A DNA stretch of 64,000 nucleotides. Source: Daphnia pulex. Its lineage: Eukaryota; Arthropoda; Branchiopoda; Diplostraca; Daphniidae. The position numbers and the translations under genes are program-made. The stretch is from the NCBI RefSeq assembly GCF_021134715.1, contig NC_060026.1, forward strand, positions 13,135,001 through 13,199,000, given 5' to 3'. Under the pieces are notes generated by a model that saw only the letters and a program-made list of their open reading frames with translations, did not search any database and was not told the DNA's origin. This document shows, piece after piece, positions 1 to 11,800 of this stretch. Position 1 is the first letter of the stretch, and each line of letters opens with the position of its first letter.

Positions 1-3000
1 ACTTCCATGTGAAATATAATGGAAGGAAAGCCAGTTACGAAGATCAGGTTGATTCCCATAAGCTGTTCTCCCTGTCTGCATTTTACAACAGCTGCGAGTG
101 TGTCATGAATCCTGTTACGCGAGGCTGGAAGTTGACGCTCGTGTTCAACCTGGTGTGGACCAATTCCAGAATTGTGATGCCAACCGATTTTCTAGTGTTT
201 CTCAACTCTCAGAAGAAATTAGAAGCGGCTCTTATTTCTTGGATTCCCCAGCGAAATGAAGATGACTATTCCACCGATGTTCAACAATGCCCATTTCTCG
301 AAGAAAACGTCAAAATCCCACTAATTACTTTGATCAACGAGAAAATCGTTCCATGCTCTACAGACCAGCCACCTGTAATTGCGTTGAATGACTCTTCTGA
401 CAACGATGTTTGCTATTTGAATAAGAAAAAAGAAGACACGGATATTGAAGATTCTGAATATTCTGAAAATGAATCCGATTCCGAACCTACTGATTGTTGG
501 TATGATGAAACGGATTGTTATTGCGATCACAAAAACTCAACCAGGATGATGAAATGTGAAGAAGAAGATGTTTTGTTCTTCGTTCTTGAAGAAAAGTATT
601 TCGAGAATAGTCTCATGTTTCATCACCTTCAAGGGAACGACCGAATCTTGGCTGATCTTCTCCGATGCTGCCCTTTTATCGACGTGCACCTAGCGCAAGC
701 TACGTATATCAAACCGATTGCGAGAAAATCAACAGGTGGGATGGCACCAGAAGAAAAATCGGATACAAAAATATCGCGTTGGATTGATTCGAACAGTGCT
801 GTCAAAGACCTAAAAATCGATGAGCTGAACTGGAGCGAGAAATGTGTTGGCCCCATTCGAAACTTGCTGGAACCATGTAGCATTGATACTGACCGGGAAA
901 ACAGACTAAATTCAGCTGAATGCCAGTGTAAGAAAACATGTCGATGTTGGAGAGAAGTCGATATAATTCGCGAAAGGATTTGCTTTCATTCAATACTAGT
1001 CATATGGCCCAAACATCAATCCATCGGAATGTGCTGCCGTTATGGACTTGGGATGTATTTGAACTACTTTGAAAGCTCGTTGACTTCCACGCTTGGATGG
1101 CAAGCACTCGCTCAACAACAGCTCGCACAAGATTTTCGTCAAGCAGTCGAATATTGCTGCACCTATCCCCAAAGAATCTGGACCCAGTTTGCATTCAAAA
1201 AAGGGGAGCTAACGCTGAGATTGCTCCGTCTCTGCATCACCTTGCGAGCACGTAAAGAAGGTCTCGAGATATTAAAGATTCTTGGGTCCGAATTCGAGAC
1301 CGAAACGAAGGATATAACATTGAAGTCTTATGTGGGAATTCAGAATGAGCAAGTAGCCCAAGCAATTGTCCAATTTGTCTGCCAAAGCAATGGTGAGTTT
1401 TTTTAAATGCTTTTTGTTAATTTAAAAAGATATCTCATGCAACTCTATTCGATTCCTTTAGGTTTGGGCGATTGCATTGATCTGATAAGAAGACTGATTA
1501 CAACTCAACGCATTATCAAGCAATTCGTACCGATTATCAAAATGATCCAGTACTTCCTAGAAGCCAAATGCGTAGAAGGAGCTATGCTGATTGGAGATTA
1601 TGTTGCATCATCGATGGCCAACACTGACAAGAATAGAGCTGCCGTTCTCAAACAGTCGGATGTAGACTTATGCATGAATGCAATTGTTTCTTTGGAGGCC
1701 TACCCGGAAGCCTCCAATCAAGAAAGACTAGCATCGTTGGTCTCTCTCTTCTCCAAGCTTCCTTCAACCTTACAATGCCGTTTGGTACTGGAATTAGATG
1801 CTCAGGGTAACTCGCGCTTCATGGGCATTGAATCCTGCCAGTTTATTTTCATGAAAATTTGTGAGACTTTCTCATCCTGCAAGTTACTCGTTCCCTCTGC
1901 TGCAGACGCTCTTGGACTACTGAAATGTTTTATTCTACTTGAAAATCCCAAATGGCTCGAGTCTTTGCTTTCCAACATGATCCCAGATGAATTTGAAAGG
2001 ATTGTCTTGTTTACAAAACTACTTTCACATAAATCTTTATGGAAACTTGCCATATCATCGGAATTAGGAAAGAAATCACTGGTCTTCATTTTAAATCGGC
2101 ACTCTGCATTGTTATTCAGTGAATTGTCATCCAGTAAAGATATTTCCCGTTCAACCTACCCCTTTCAATCGTACGAAGGCACGTTGCAATCTAGCTTGGC
2201 TGAGTACCTTCAGTTTGTGTTGCAAATGGAAAGTATCCCCGAACTAGCAGATCCTGATCGATTATCCTCCATTTCGTTGCTGCTGTCTCAAATGAAATTT
2301 AACCAACTGCATCACATCCTTGATGTCTTCCACAAATCCAGCAGCGAACACTGGAATACGTCCCCTTGCTATTCCGACATGATGCGTGATACCTGCAAGT
2401 CCATGGTGTCTGCAATGAAATTGAAATCCAACGTTATGCAAGGAAGATATGAAGTCTCGAAAATGGTCAGGTGCTTTCCTCATTTTCTCGAAAATTCATT
2501 GTTACAATCGCTGCTCATGGAAGTGTGTGTAATTGAGGCCAATGGATGGTGGCCCAACATTTCCAAATGCCAATTTTTCACTGTTATCATCTCTTCAACT
2601 GAAGTTTGGGGTAAACTGGATTCTGCCACTAAATTGGATATTTTGAACATGTGTGCTACGCTAATCGAGTTATGGATAACTGAAGAATGCAAGAGATTGG
2701 ATGAAAACTCCTGGATTAAGAAAACCCAAGAAGAATTTAAAAACGATCAATTCTTCAGTTGCATTCACCTTTTCTTTTTGATTGAAGAGCATCGGTTTGA
2801 TCCCAAACTAAAGTATGTTGCTGGATCCTTTCAACCGTATTTGAAAAAATTGCCACACTTTGTTCTACAGAGTTTAATGCTCAATCTTCACAACTCGATA
2901 GTCACGAAGAAGCCCTACGTAAAGGAATTCCCTCTTTGCCTCGAATTGTTTACCACGGTGTGCCGACATTTTGTCGATCAAAATTTTTTGTCAGCCAAGA

Positions 3001-3473
3001 ACCCTTCAAAAGAAGAATGTGACATAATTGTGAATTGCTTGTTGTTTATTGACGACGCTCATTCCTGGGAAAGATTTGCAGACGAGAATTGTTCCCAAGC
3101 CATCATGACAACCACTTACTATAAACCCTTTCAGCGGACTTTGTTTACCACCAACTTCCAAGAAGCCATAGCGAAGTCGCAACTTGCTTCTGCTGCTTTT
3201 ATACGCGTTGCGGACCATTGGGAGGTGGGATGGAAACTTGTAAAGAACAAATTTCAAAATAGATGTGCTGAGCAATGGTTTCAAAATAGATGTGCTGAGC
3301 AATGGTTTCAAAAATTGACATCGGAATTTGATGACGTACTGAAATTCCGTCAAAGTCTCAGCCAGAATCTTGCGGCGGACAAGTCTACAGGGAAAAGGCA
3401 ATTGGAGTTGGGTTCCTCGTCGACGTCGTCGGATGAGGTCCGCATTCTCTCCTCTAAGCGCAGTAAGCCTTAG
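1..3473 (+). CDS. Large protein with N-terminal 2OG-Fe(II)-oxygenase-like segment (5' partial)
   Basis: Two exons are visible, 3..1392 and 1462..3473 (stop TAG). The 69-bp intron (GTGAGT donor, TTTAG acceptor) keeps the frame and holds an in-frame stop. The reading frame is open to the left edge, so the start lies outside the window. The first 60 residues contain AFYNSCECVMNPVTRGWKLT followed by LVFNLVW. This resembles the AFYxDCEHEV..VTxGxRxTLxYNL block of a 2OG-Fe(II) oxygenase family known from fungi and some invertebrates, but the Asp and His of that block read Ser and Cys here, so catalysis is doubtful. An acidic stretch follows at about residues 135-165. The other roughly 900 residues look helical, with Cys-rich patches (CQCKKTCRCW near residue 300), and I recognise no further domain. 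No transmembrane segment is evident. The family assignment is an inference of moderate strength. Confidence 0.6.
3252..3305 (+). repeat. 27-bp in-frame tandem duplication in the coding sequence
   Basis: Two identical 27-bp units, 3252-3278 and 3279-3305, encode a doubled nonapeptide (QNRCAEQWF twice) near the C terminus of the oxygenase-like protein. A third partial unit follows. Identity of the copies suggests a recent duplication. Confidence 0.95.
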
Positions 3474-4766
3474 CACTTAATTGGTTTGATTCGATTTCAT
3501 GTTTCATTTTTTAGTTACTTCTACTTTTATTTGCTTATAACTTTGAATTTTGATTTGTTGCTATCTCTTAAGTCTTCGTAAGTTTTGATCTGAAAGGCAA
3601 CGTCTTTTGTCAACCAAGTTTTTTGTTTCCGTGTCCAACATATTATTTGGATAATATGCCTTAGAAATGTCAACTCTTTGTCTTTTTCCTGTCCCGTTTC
3701 ACGCTCCTTCTTCACGGTTTCTCGTTTCTTTTCAATAGAAAATGTTGAATCATTACTTGGCATCCCGTCCGTTTAAAAAAAATGGTTTCACTGTTGTTGT
3801 TTTGAATAATTTCACTGATCATGATTTCGACTGACGTTGTTTAATCAATAATTTGAACGCATTAAGTTGGCGAGCTTAAACGAAAAGTTTTAGGCCTAAG
3901 AGTCGGGAATACACTATACACAAGGATTTACCGTTGTTTCGACGACACAGGTGACTGGAGCAGTGTCGCCACGATTTATCGCCGACGAGGAACACATTTT
4001 AAGCCAGAAATTGTGTAACTGTCAGTAATTCCTATAAGTGACTGTGTTGAACCTTGGATCTATTTGTCATAGAAAAAAAGAAATTTCATTTGATTGACGA
4101 GATCTTTGATCGACTATGAAATGAATATTTTTCAGAGGTAAGGATGGAGAACAGCTGAATTTTAAGTCCTTTAGTCACAGGCATAAGAAGAAACAGAAGC
4201 CGCATTAATTGTAAAGTTAAAGTCTAGTTTATCCACTTCTTACTGATTTAACTTCGTTTCAAAGTACATGGCGTTTTTGTCCTCTGCCATTTGTTTAAAA
4301 ACAACTAACAGCACCCGGACCCGCCAAGATATGAAAGCAGTTCCAGTTGCTGTTCATTTAATGGGAATAAAAATAAAAATATTGTGATCATTACACTCCA
4401 ATCGTGATTAAAGGTTATCTGCTACAATACCACAGGGATTCTTCATGCACAAATTATTCCTTTTTATGCGTCAACAAGCAATAAATTATTCTTTTGCTGT
4501 TAACGATTCGAACAATTTTTTCGCCATCTAGCGCTGAAAGAAGAAAGAAAGAAAGTAAATACAAACATTTGCGGCTATCCGCCAGCTGTCAGATGAATGT
4601 AGCACGACAGACTTTCAATTTGTTAACACAGATTGTTATCCATCGATATTGCTAAACGTTTCCGTTATTGATGTTAGGTTTGGCTCGTTCTGCGTCCGTT
4701 TTGTCGGCTTCATTAGACGTCACCGACAATACATTCCCATAAAACCTAATCTTCGAAAACATTACA
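3474..4766. other. Intergenic region between oxygenase-like gene and F-box gene
   Basis: No gene seen. It should contain the 3' UTR of the left gene (an AATAAA lies at 4366-4371) and, in its right third, the promoter of the F-box gene, including the CTCF-like site at 4522. Short open frames here are AT-rich and lack family resemblance. Confidence 0.6.
4522..4534 (+). promoter_or_regulatory. CTCF-like motif (CGCCATCTAGCGC)
   Basis: The core GCCATCTAGCG is close to the reverse complement of the animal CTCF core. It lies about 245 bp upstream of the F-box start codon. The same core recurs at 12130, 17148 and 43963. Binding is inferred, not shown. Confidence 0.45.
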
Positions 4767-6153
4767 ATGGATCCTTCTAAAACTGTAAGTAGTTGCACAT
4801 TTTTCTTTCTTAACAATGGTTGAAAATTTATTTCTGCTTGTTTTCTTTTAGATGGAAATAGGCAAAGACATCATCAGCCTCCTTGTAAAGCGACATATGA
4901 ATTTGATTGCTGAAAGCATTCTATCTTTTCTTGATGACACCAGTTTAAAAAACTGTGAAGCTGTATCGAAAACTTGGTATTTAACCATCAGAAATGGAAA
5001 ACTGTGGAAACACCTTTTTAACAGGATATCACAGAGGAAGCCACTTCTTCAGACCCTACTGAAACGAAGAGAGCTTGAGGCTAAACATGACATGGAAAAA
5101 GACGAATTCCTATATAAAAGGTTATTGAACTGCCAACATTCTCTCAGCCAGAATTGGACCTCAGGAAAGTATTCATTATCTTCAGCAAATGTTGGTGAAG
5201 TCAGTGTTTCCATTGTCGTGATGGATGCCAAAAGAATCCTTTTTGCCCTGAGGACTTCCCCCTCAGTTCCTTCTTCTATCATGGTATGGAATCGTTGGAC
5301 TTTGGAGTCAGAACAGTATCTGGTGGGACACCAGGAATGGGTAACAGATTTGCAGATCTGTGGAGAACTAATCTTTTGCTCTTATTACGACGGGACCATT
5401 CTTGTGTGGGACCTGAAAACGAAAGAAGTTGTCCAGCAGTTTCAAGACCAGGAAGTCGTTGACTGGGTCGTCATTCACGCCGCTCACCAACTTCTCATCA
5501 CCTGCACCAGTATTGCCTCTGGTCCCAGTGACCGTGACACATCCATTACCGTCCGTCGAATCAAGAGCCCAGCTGAAATGGTCATCGAAGCCACCGAAGA
5601 AATCCCAAATTACAAAGTCTGCAAACTCGTCTCGGACGAAAATTACTTTGCCGTTTTTCTCTCGTCGTCTGGAGGCGATTGGATCAAACTGCAGTTGCGC
5701 TCAGCTGCTGATTTCCGCTGTGTCCGTGAGATGAATAACCTTATCCAAGTCGAGGATAGTTTCGACTATCACAGCGGCAGATTGGTGACCGGGTCGTCCG
5801 AAGGAGTCATCAAAATTTGGAACCCTGAGACTGGAGTGTGCCGACAGACTTGGAAATCCACCGGCTTGATCGATCAGCTTCGCCTCAGTTCCCAGCACAT
5901 CATCGCTCGCCATTCTGAAGATACGAAATTTTTCGTATGGAATCTCCCCACAGCTGCCGACTTGATGGAAAGACAAGAGCCAAACGACTCCGTTCAAATC
6001 GAAACTTGTGAAGAAGTTGGAGTAATGGACCCGTCCTTTATTTTTGACGAGCTCCAAATCATCAACGTTTCAGTGAATGAACTGGAACTGGGCATTCCCA
6101 ACACGTCTGCAATGTCGTCTACACTGGTTGTCAGAGACTTTTTGAAACAATAA
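4767..6153 (+). CDS. F-box/WD40-repeat protein (slimb/beta-TrCP-like)
   Basis: Exon 1 is a tiny 18-nt coding exon, 4767..4784 (MDPSKT), followed by GTAAGT. The rest is one exon, 4852..6153, joined in phase 0, giving 439 residues. If the first exon is skipped, the Met at 4852 also works as a start. Residues about 20-65 form an F-box (LIAESILSFLDDTSLKNCEA, then VSKTWY), closest in wording to the beta-TrCP F-box. WD40-like blades follow, visible as LWKHLF..., VGHQEWVTDLQICGELIFCS, TILVWDLKT, GVIKIWNPETG and FFVWNL. Such proteins are substrate adaptors of SCF ubiquitin ligases: the F-box binds Skp1 and the propeller binds the substrate. The blades are divergent, so the target cannot be guessed. 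It is shorter than true beta-TrCP (over 500 residues), so it is probably a diverged paralogue. AATAAA signals lie at 6354 and 6489. Confidence 0.85.
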
Positions 6154-7216
6154 TCTTGTCACGCGCCTTTACACAGAAAAACCTTTTATGTATTGTAAGC
6201 AATGCATGCCCTGTTATAAATCAAATTTCGCCCAATTTTATTCTTGTCGGCTTGCCCGCGTCAAATATGATAGGTAGGAGGCCTATTTTATGTATTTTGT
6301 GCCGCTTCGATGCCTTCCACAGCTTAATTAACTCTGTAGGCCACTTGTCATCAAATAAATAATTAAATTAATTACTAACATTTTCATGTTGAAACAACGT
6401 GAAACTACTAACAATTGATATTCTTATTTTCATTGCAGTGCGTGCATCACAGCCACCTGGCGTTTATAGGTATTGCCGTGTTGGAGTCAATAAATTATAC
6501 AGTCCGGTATTCTTTAATGGCCGTTTGATATTAAAACTTTGGGTTTACACTTTGCTGCAAGTTTTGATGTAAGATTTTATTTTTGACCGTGATTGGAATA
6601 TTTGTATCTCGTTTATTTAATACTTGGGTTGACTTTATAATTCAAGACAGTTGTGTGTTTACAAAGTTAAAAGATAACGAGTACTCCCGCAGTCAAACAC
6701 CAACACTATAGTGAGCACAGTCGTCTGTTGCTCAATCTTAAAGTCTATCAGTTTTCGTTATCATTAAAGTCAAATCGAGAAAAAAGGATAACGCCTATAC
6801 ACGGTAATAAAACTTTATCACTTTCAGATTTTAAAACTCGGTAACATAGCTGCAATGTTTGTACAAATGCACTATAGTTTCGTAAATTTCTATAGTTATA
6901 TAACAGGATATGAAGATAAATAATCAGAAAAAACATTTATATATTCTTAATTATTCATTTTGGTCTAGCCAATGTATGTGGATCGGTTACAACAACCAAA
7001 AGAAAACAAGAAAAACAAAGTAGTATAACGTCCTGGTTGCGCCGACGAGTGTTCACCTCGTTATTTATAAAGTGAAAAATGGTATGGGTGTGAGTTGGAA
7101 TAAAAAATTTCTATTATCTTTAGTTTACTCCGACGTGACGTCTGATTGCGCAGCAACAGTAATCCCGTCATATACCATTGTGAGTGCAGCAACATCGACT
7201 GGAAATTATCACAAAG
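6154..7216. other. Intergenic: 3' UTR of F-box gene and HOGA1 promoter
   Basis: AATAAA hexamers at 6354-6359 and 6489-6494 are likely poly(A) signals of the F-box gene. The remainder is AT-rich with no supported gene. The last 150 bp should be the HOGA1 promoter and 5' UTR. Confidence 0.6.
6354..6359 (+). terminator. Poly(A) signal AATAAA of F-box/WD40 gene
   Basis: Canonical hexamer about 200 bp after the stop codon at 6153. A second candidate lies at 6489-6494. Confidence 0.5.
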
Positions 7217-8499
7217 ATGTTGGCCGTTGTACGAGCGTCCCCTTCCATTTTCCGGGCACTATCTTGTAGTAGTGTCGTGCGATCCTTTTCATCCGGAAGC
7301 GATGGAAGAAAAATTCAACTTGGAGGCATCTATCCACCATTGACGACGCCATTCAACGTCGACGAGACAATCGCCTTTGATAAGTTGGCTTCCAATCTCA
7401 CGAAATATGCTCAAATTCCCTTCGCTGGATACGTCGTCCAAGGATCCAATGGCGAATATCCCTACCTGGAAAAAGAAGAAAAATTGCAAATCGTCAAGTT
7501 CGTCAAGGATTTCATCAAGGAAAGCAACAAGCCGTTGATTGCCGGCTCCGGCTGTGAATGTAAGGAGATATTGCTAGACTTGTTTGAGTGATGGAGTGCA
7601 TGTATTGTACATTGTACGTGCTCGTGAATTTTATTTTTATCTTTTCATGCAGCTACCAAGGCAACTGTCAAACTGACAGAGGCAATGGCTGACTGCGGAG
7701 CTGATGCTGTGATGGTGGTGACACCAGCCTACTTCAAAGTCTCGATGAATGTAATCCAATTAATTAATATTATACAGGCATTCTCGTTATTAATCCATTT
7801 GAACGTGAATTTTCCTAGGATGCTGCCATGATTGCCCATTACACGACTGTTGCCGACTCTAGTCCCGTACCAGTCATCTTGTACAGGTAAACTCAGGCAA
7901 TATTTACACTACTATACACTAATGCAACTTATTCCAATTTTTTCTAATTAATAGTGTTCCAGCTAATACGGGCATCGATTTGAGCATCGACGCTATTCAG
8001 GTTCTCGCTAAACACCCAAATATTATTGGACTTAAAGATAGCGGTGGAGATGTGACTAGGATCGGAAGTATCGTCCAAAAGACTCGGGGGCAAGATTTCA
8101 AGGTCCTCTCCGGATCTGCTTCGTTCCTCCTTCCCAGTTACCTTGCCGGATCGGTCGGTGGGGTCTGCGCTTTAGCCAATGTGTTGGGAGACGTTCTTTG
8201 CCACATGCATTCTCTTTATGAAAGCAACATCATCGATAAAGAGCTGCAACGAAGGTTGATTGACCCCAATAATATGGTATCACATTTCCAGTAGAAAACA
8301 AAATGACAGCTGTTAACATGTTTTGTCTTATTTCAAGGTGACACGGCGTTTCGGAGTGGCCGGAATGAAAGCAGCGCTGGATCTGTTTGGGTATTATGGA
8401 GGACCTAATCGATCACCTATGCTCAGTGCCAGTGCAGAGGCTCGGCAAGTGATTAAGAAAGCATTTCTTGATAATGAATTTGTTCCACAATCCCGGTAA
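7217..8499 (+). CDS. HOGA1: 4-hydroxy-2-oxoglutarate aldolase, mitochondrial
   Basis: Five exons: 7217..7559, 7653..7750, 7819..7886, 7955..8276 and 8338..8499, with all GT-AG borders in phase. The product is 330 residues (human 327). It belongs to the dihydrodipicolinate synthase/N-acetylneuraminate lyase (TIM barrel) family and splits 4-hydroxy-2-oxoglutarate to glyoxylate and pyruvate, the last step of hydroxyproline breakdown in mitochondria. The N terminus ([20 protein letters not shown]) is Arg/Ser-rich and lacks acids, as expected for a mitochondrial presequence. The Schiff-base Lys sits in [13 protein letters not shown] and the catalytic Tyr in VILYSVPANTG. The substrate motif GSNGEYPYL is intact, as is the C-terminal [10 protein letters not shown]. 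The downstream Met at 7217 is chosen because it begins the presequence. A poly(A) signal lies at 8601. All key residues are present, so it should be active. Confidence 0.96.
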
Positions 8500-8600
8500 C
8501 TGTAAAATAATATATCTCCTGAAGTTAATCCCACTGCCTAGATGTACGGGTGCTATTTTCGGATCACAAAGAAAGTCCTTCGAAAATTTTTATTAGACAC

Positions 8601-8606
8601 AATAAA
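8601..8606 (+). terminator. Poly(A) signal AATAAA of HOGA1
   Basis: Canonical hexamer about 100 bp after the HOGA1 stop codon. Confidence 0.7.
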
Positions 8607-8783
8607 AGAATTTCTTGAAACTGGAATAAAAGGTTTTTAGCTCTCAATTTTATAAAGATCGTCACGTCCGGCTATTGATTTTACAGGTTTAGAAAACGCA
8701 CACTCATCTTTCAGCAAGTTTAGAGACCTTAAAAAGTCAAAATGCAAGATGGCTTTTTTATTTAACCATGAATCTGTCGGCTG

Positions 8784-8795
8784 TCACTAGGTGGC
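8784..8795 (+). promoter_or_regulatory. CTCF-like motif (TCACTAGGTGGC)
   Basis: This reads almost exactly as the CTCF core CCACNAGRKGGC, in the opposite orientation to the sites at 4522, 12130, 17148 and 43963. It lies between HOGA1 and the possible noncoding transcript at 9176. Confidence 0.4.
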
Positions 8796-9175
8796 TAAGA
8801 TATGTCCGCCAGGTGTCGGATCGTGAGTGACGAGATTTCTGTCAGTTGTTTCCGAGACCCTACACCCTAGTCACGTACCTTCTTGGTTCATTGTCAGTTA
8901 AATCATGAGGTGTTCTTTGTTCTGAGAGAAAGAGTCGCCATTTTTAGACCTTTCTATTTTTTGAGGTTTTGAATTTTGATGTTGGCTTAATTAGCTGGAT
9001 TGCCACTTGTGAGGCATTTCTTAGAATGTGGACATGTGGTGGGTTTTAGTTGGTTCGGGTTGGCGGTTCGTGAGCTTGCTATTATTCTTGGTATAACTGA
9101 TTCGATTAAATTAATTCTATTGCATGTGCAGTGAAAGTGGCCTGAAAGTGTTTAAATTTCATTTTTTATTTGTAG

Positions 9176-10100
9176 ACGAATTTTGATGCTGAAAGACTTG
9201 CAACCATGCTGTCGACCACGTCGAGAAGCTGAGTAACATTCTGCTTTTACAATGGTAAAATTAACAATTAAACTGATTGAAATACATGTGGATTATAACA
9301 TTCGTAATGTTTGATTGCAGGCACCTCTTAATAAAAGGAACTTATTCCATCCAATCTAGGGCTTCCATAAAATCGTGCAGGCTGCTTGGAAGTTGCATTC
9401 ACCTTTGTTGTGAACATCATGAACACATACACTATTTGTAGGTGACAATCTTATCCAGTTATAGATTTTACAATTTAAATGTGATTAAGCTTTGCATACA
9501 TTGGATAGTTTTAACATTTTGGGATTTCGTCAAGTCAACAGCTATTTCCTGCAGGGATGTGTTCTGTTATGGATTATTTAAAGGGGGAGTTTGTTGTATG
9601 CAAGAAAGGCAGATTCTGAAAGAAGTTTGGTTTATTTGTTCCACTGTAGCGTATCCTTTAAAGATTAAATGAATTTGTATTTAAATCTTAAATCAGTCAT
9701 CTAGTTTCATGTAAATTTATTAATTTAAGTTTCCACGATAGGTATAAGATAATGTTGCCATATAATATGTGGGTTGAATATTTGAAGTGATATGTAGCAT
9801 ATTTTTTAAAATTTCATATAGCATTTCCAATGATGCTGAAGATTAATTTTACTTCTGTTATAGGTTCATGTTTACATAGCAGTGGTGTTGCTGTCCAATG
9901 TGGCGTGTTGTTGCAGCCTATGGTGGTGAAAGATATCTGCATCAAGTTGCTGTTCCCTGTGCATCCAAGGGGCTGCTTTTGTGCTACAGAAGTGACATCC
10001 AATATTGTGTTTGATTGCTATTTGTGTCTTTGCAGTTTACCTTTATCTATTGAGAATGAGAAGGAACAAAAAAATAGTAATACGGGGAGGTTTATGTCAA
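9176..10100 (+). ncRNA. Possible spliced noncoding transcript
   Basis: Splice-like signals line up on the + strand: a T-rich acceptor ending at 9175, donor GTAAAA after 9254, acceptor TTGATTGCAG ending at 9320, donor GTGACA after 9441, and acceptor CTGTTATAG ending at 9863. Exon candidates are therefore 9176-9254, 9321-9441 and 9864 onward. The short frames in the exons soon hit stops and resemble no protein, so any transcript would be noncoding. Promoter and first exon were not located. This rests on splice-site shape alone. Confidence 0.25.
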
Positions 10101-10492
10101 ACAAATAATAAACATGTCCAGGATGGGGGAATGAGGAGGAAGTTGGGGTGGGGTATTTGGTTATGATTTACTAAAATAAGTGAGGTATATTTTTAATGAA
10201 TATGCAGTACTTGGTGATAAAATCTGTTGTTAACCTATCCCTTCCTGTCAACCTATACCTCCCACTTACATATCCATTCCTCAAACCCAATAAGCACCAA
10301 CATCAAATCACACTTCCATTCCTAAAACCCCACAATCTTCAACATTAAATTTACACAATTGTCGTATAAATCATTTATATTTAAATAAATAAACTGTCAA
10401 TGTACATAAATTGTATAACCTATATTTATCCTGGAACACATGCAAAATAAACAATTCATTAAACAGAGCGTCCGGTTCAAGACAATTTTTTT

Positions 10493-11011
10493 TGTGCGAG
10501 GCTTTTTAGAAAGCAATCCGCCACCCAATTTGACAAAAAGTGATGGTTTGTTTTCACGGAAATTGCGTCAGACGGTTGAAAAATTTCTAGTTCAACAATC
10601 TCATGTAGAAATTAGCATCTAGTCTACTGGTGCAAATTCCGATTCTTTAAGCTTAATTAATTTAGGTGATGTGTTAAAAGCTATTGTGGGTAGCTAAAAA
10701 ATTGAACTAACTTTTTCTGAATATTTTGGTTTTAGATCATTTTGTTGTTTTTAGATTTTCTTGTGATCTCTCTTCAAAATATTCTAAAAAAGCGAATTAG
10801 TTCAATTTTGTAGCTACCCACAATAGCTTTTAACACATCACCTAAATTAATCAAGCTTAAAGAATCGGAATTTGCACCAGTAGACTAGATGCTAATTTCT
10901 ACATGAGATTTTTTAACTAGAAATTTTTCAACCGTCTGAAGCAATTTCCGTGAAAACAAACTATCACTTTTTGTCAAATTGGGTGGCGGATTGCTTGCTA
11001 AAACTCGCACA
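10493..11011. repeat. 519-bp foldback (inverted-repeat) element
   Basis: Two arms of about 240 bp are near-perfect reverse complements. The left arm starts at 10493 (TGTGCGAG) and the right arm ends at 11011 (CTCGCACA), with a short AT-rich loop around 10735-10775. Arm differences are a few point changes and small indels. No transposase frame is inside. This fits a non-autonomous foldback/MITE-type element. No clear target-site duplication could be read at the edges. Confidence 0.85.
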
Positions 11012-11085
11012 TGCAGTGTCGGCGTAGATCCAGGGAGATTACCTGGAAATGGAAGAGGAGAGAAGAGTGCGAGGCAAGTTTTACT

Positions 11086-11177
11086 GGGGAGCGATTAGTC
11101 ATACTAGGCTTCCGGGTTAGACTCATGACCCTAAGATCATGCGCCTTCCAAGTCCCCGTTCGACCAGAGCCCTCCCC
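11086..11177 (+). other. tRNA-like element, possibly SINE-derived
   Basis: GGGGAG at 11086-11091 can pair perfectly with CTCCCC at 11172-11177. Between them lie an A-box-like stretch (GATTAGTCATACTAGG, 11093-11108), a possible anticodon stem (GGGTT with GACCC, one wobble pair, 11114-11131) and a B-box-like GTTCGACC at 11158-11165. At 92 nt it is long for a tRNA, and the T-arm stem does not pair well. It is more likely a tRNA-derived repeat than a working tRNA gene. It sits right beside the foldback element. Confidence 0.35.
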
Positions 11178-11800
11178 TCCTCCTGGTTTCACAGCGGGTG
11201 AGTGACCACCGGCGGGCGTTGGTTAGTGGTTAGTTAGGGAAACGGGGCCACTGAAAAGAAGGGAGCCCAGAAATGCACTTGTCATTTAATCTAACTACAC
11301 AATTTATCAGTCTTGGATTACAGCATTCTCTCTTCAGTTTTCAGTTTCACCAATGGAGTCCATGATCAGTAGCGAAGGATTACCCTGTAAACAGAATGAA
11401 CATTTATTTTGATGACAATAATTTTCAAACAAGATTGTAGCGACAAAAAGCAATACCTCAAATCAAGAAGTAAGTTGTAAGTAAGTAAAAATGGAATCAA
11501 AGGGTAGCAGCCTACGGGTTTTAGTAAACAGGGATCTTGTTGACCGTATAGTCCTCGTCCTTTTTCTTGAAAGGACATCCAGAAACTTCTCATAAATGTA
11601 GACTGAAACTCTCGGATCTGAAAAGAGAACAATAAGGTTTACTTGTTAGTTTTATTTTTAAAAAATCCGGAAATAAACCGAAAGTAAGCGCTAGCGCATT
11701 AATCATTGAGCTGTCGTCAATTTAAACCAAATATTCGTAATCTCCATGAAATTCGGGGTCGATTAGTGTGAATCAAACGAAATCCAAAATTTGACCAAAA

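Noticed and set aside
9442-10108. Two short + strand frames (76 and 92 codons)
   Set aside because: AT-rich, no resemblance, and they cross the splice-like signals of the noncoding candidate.
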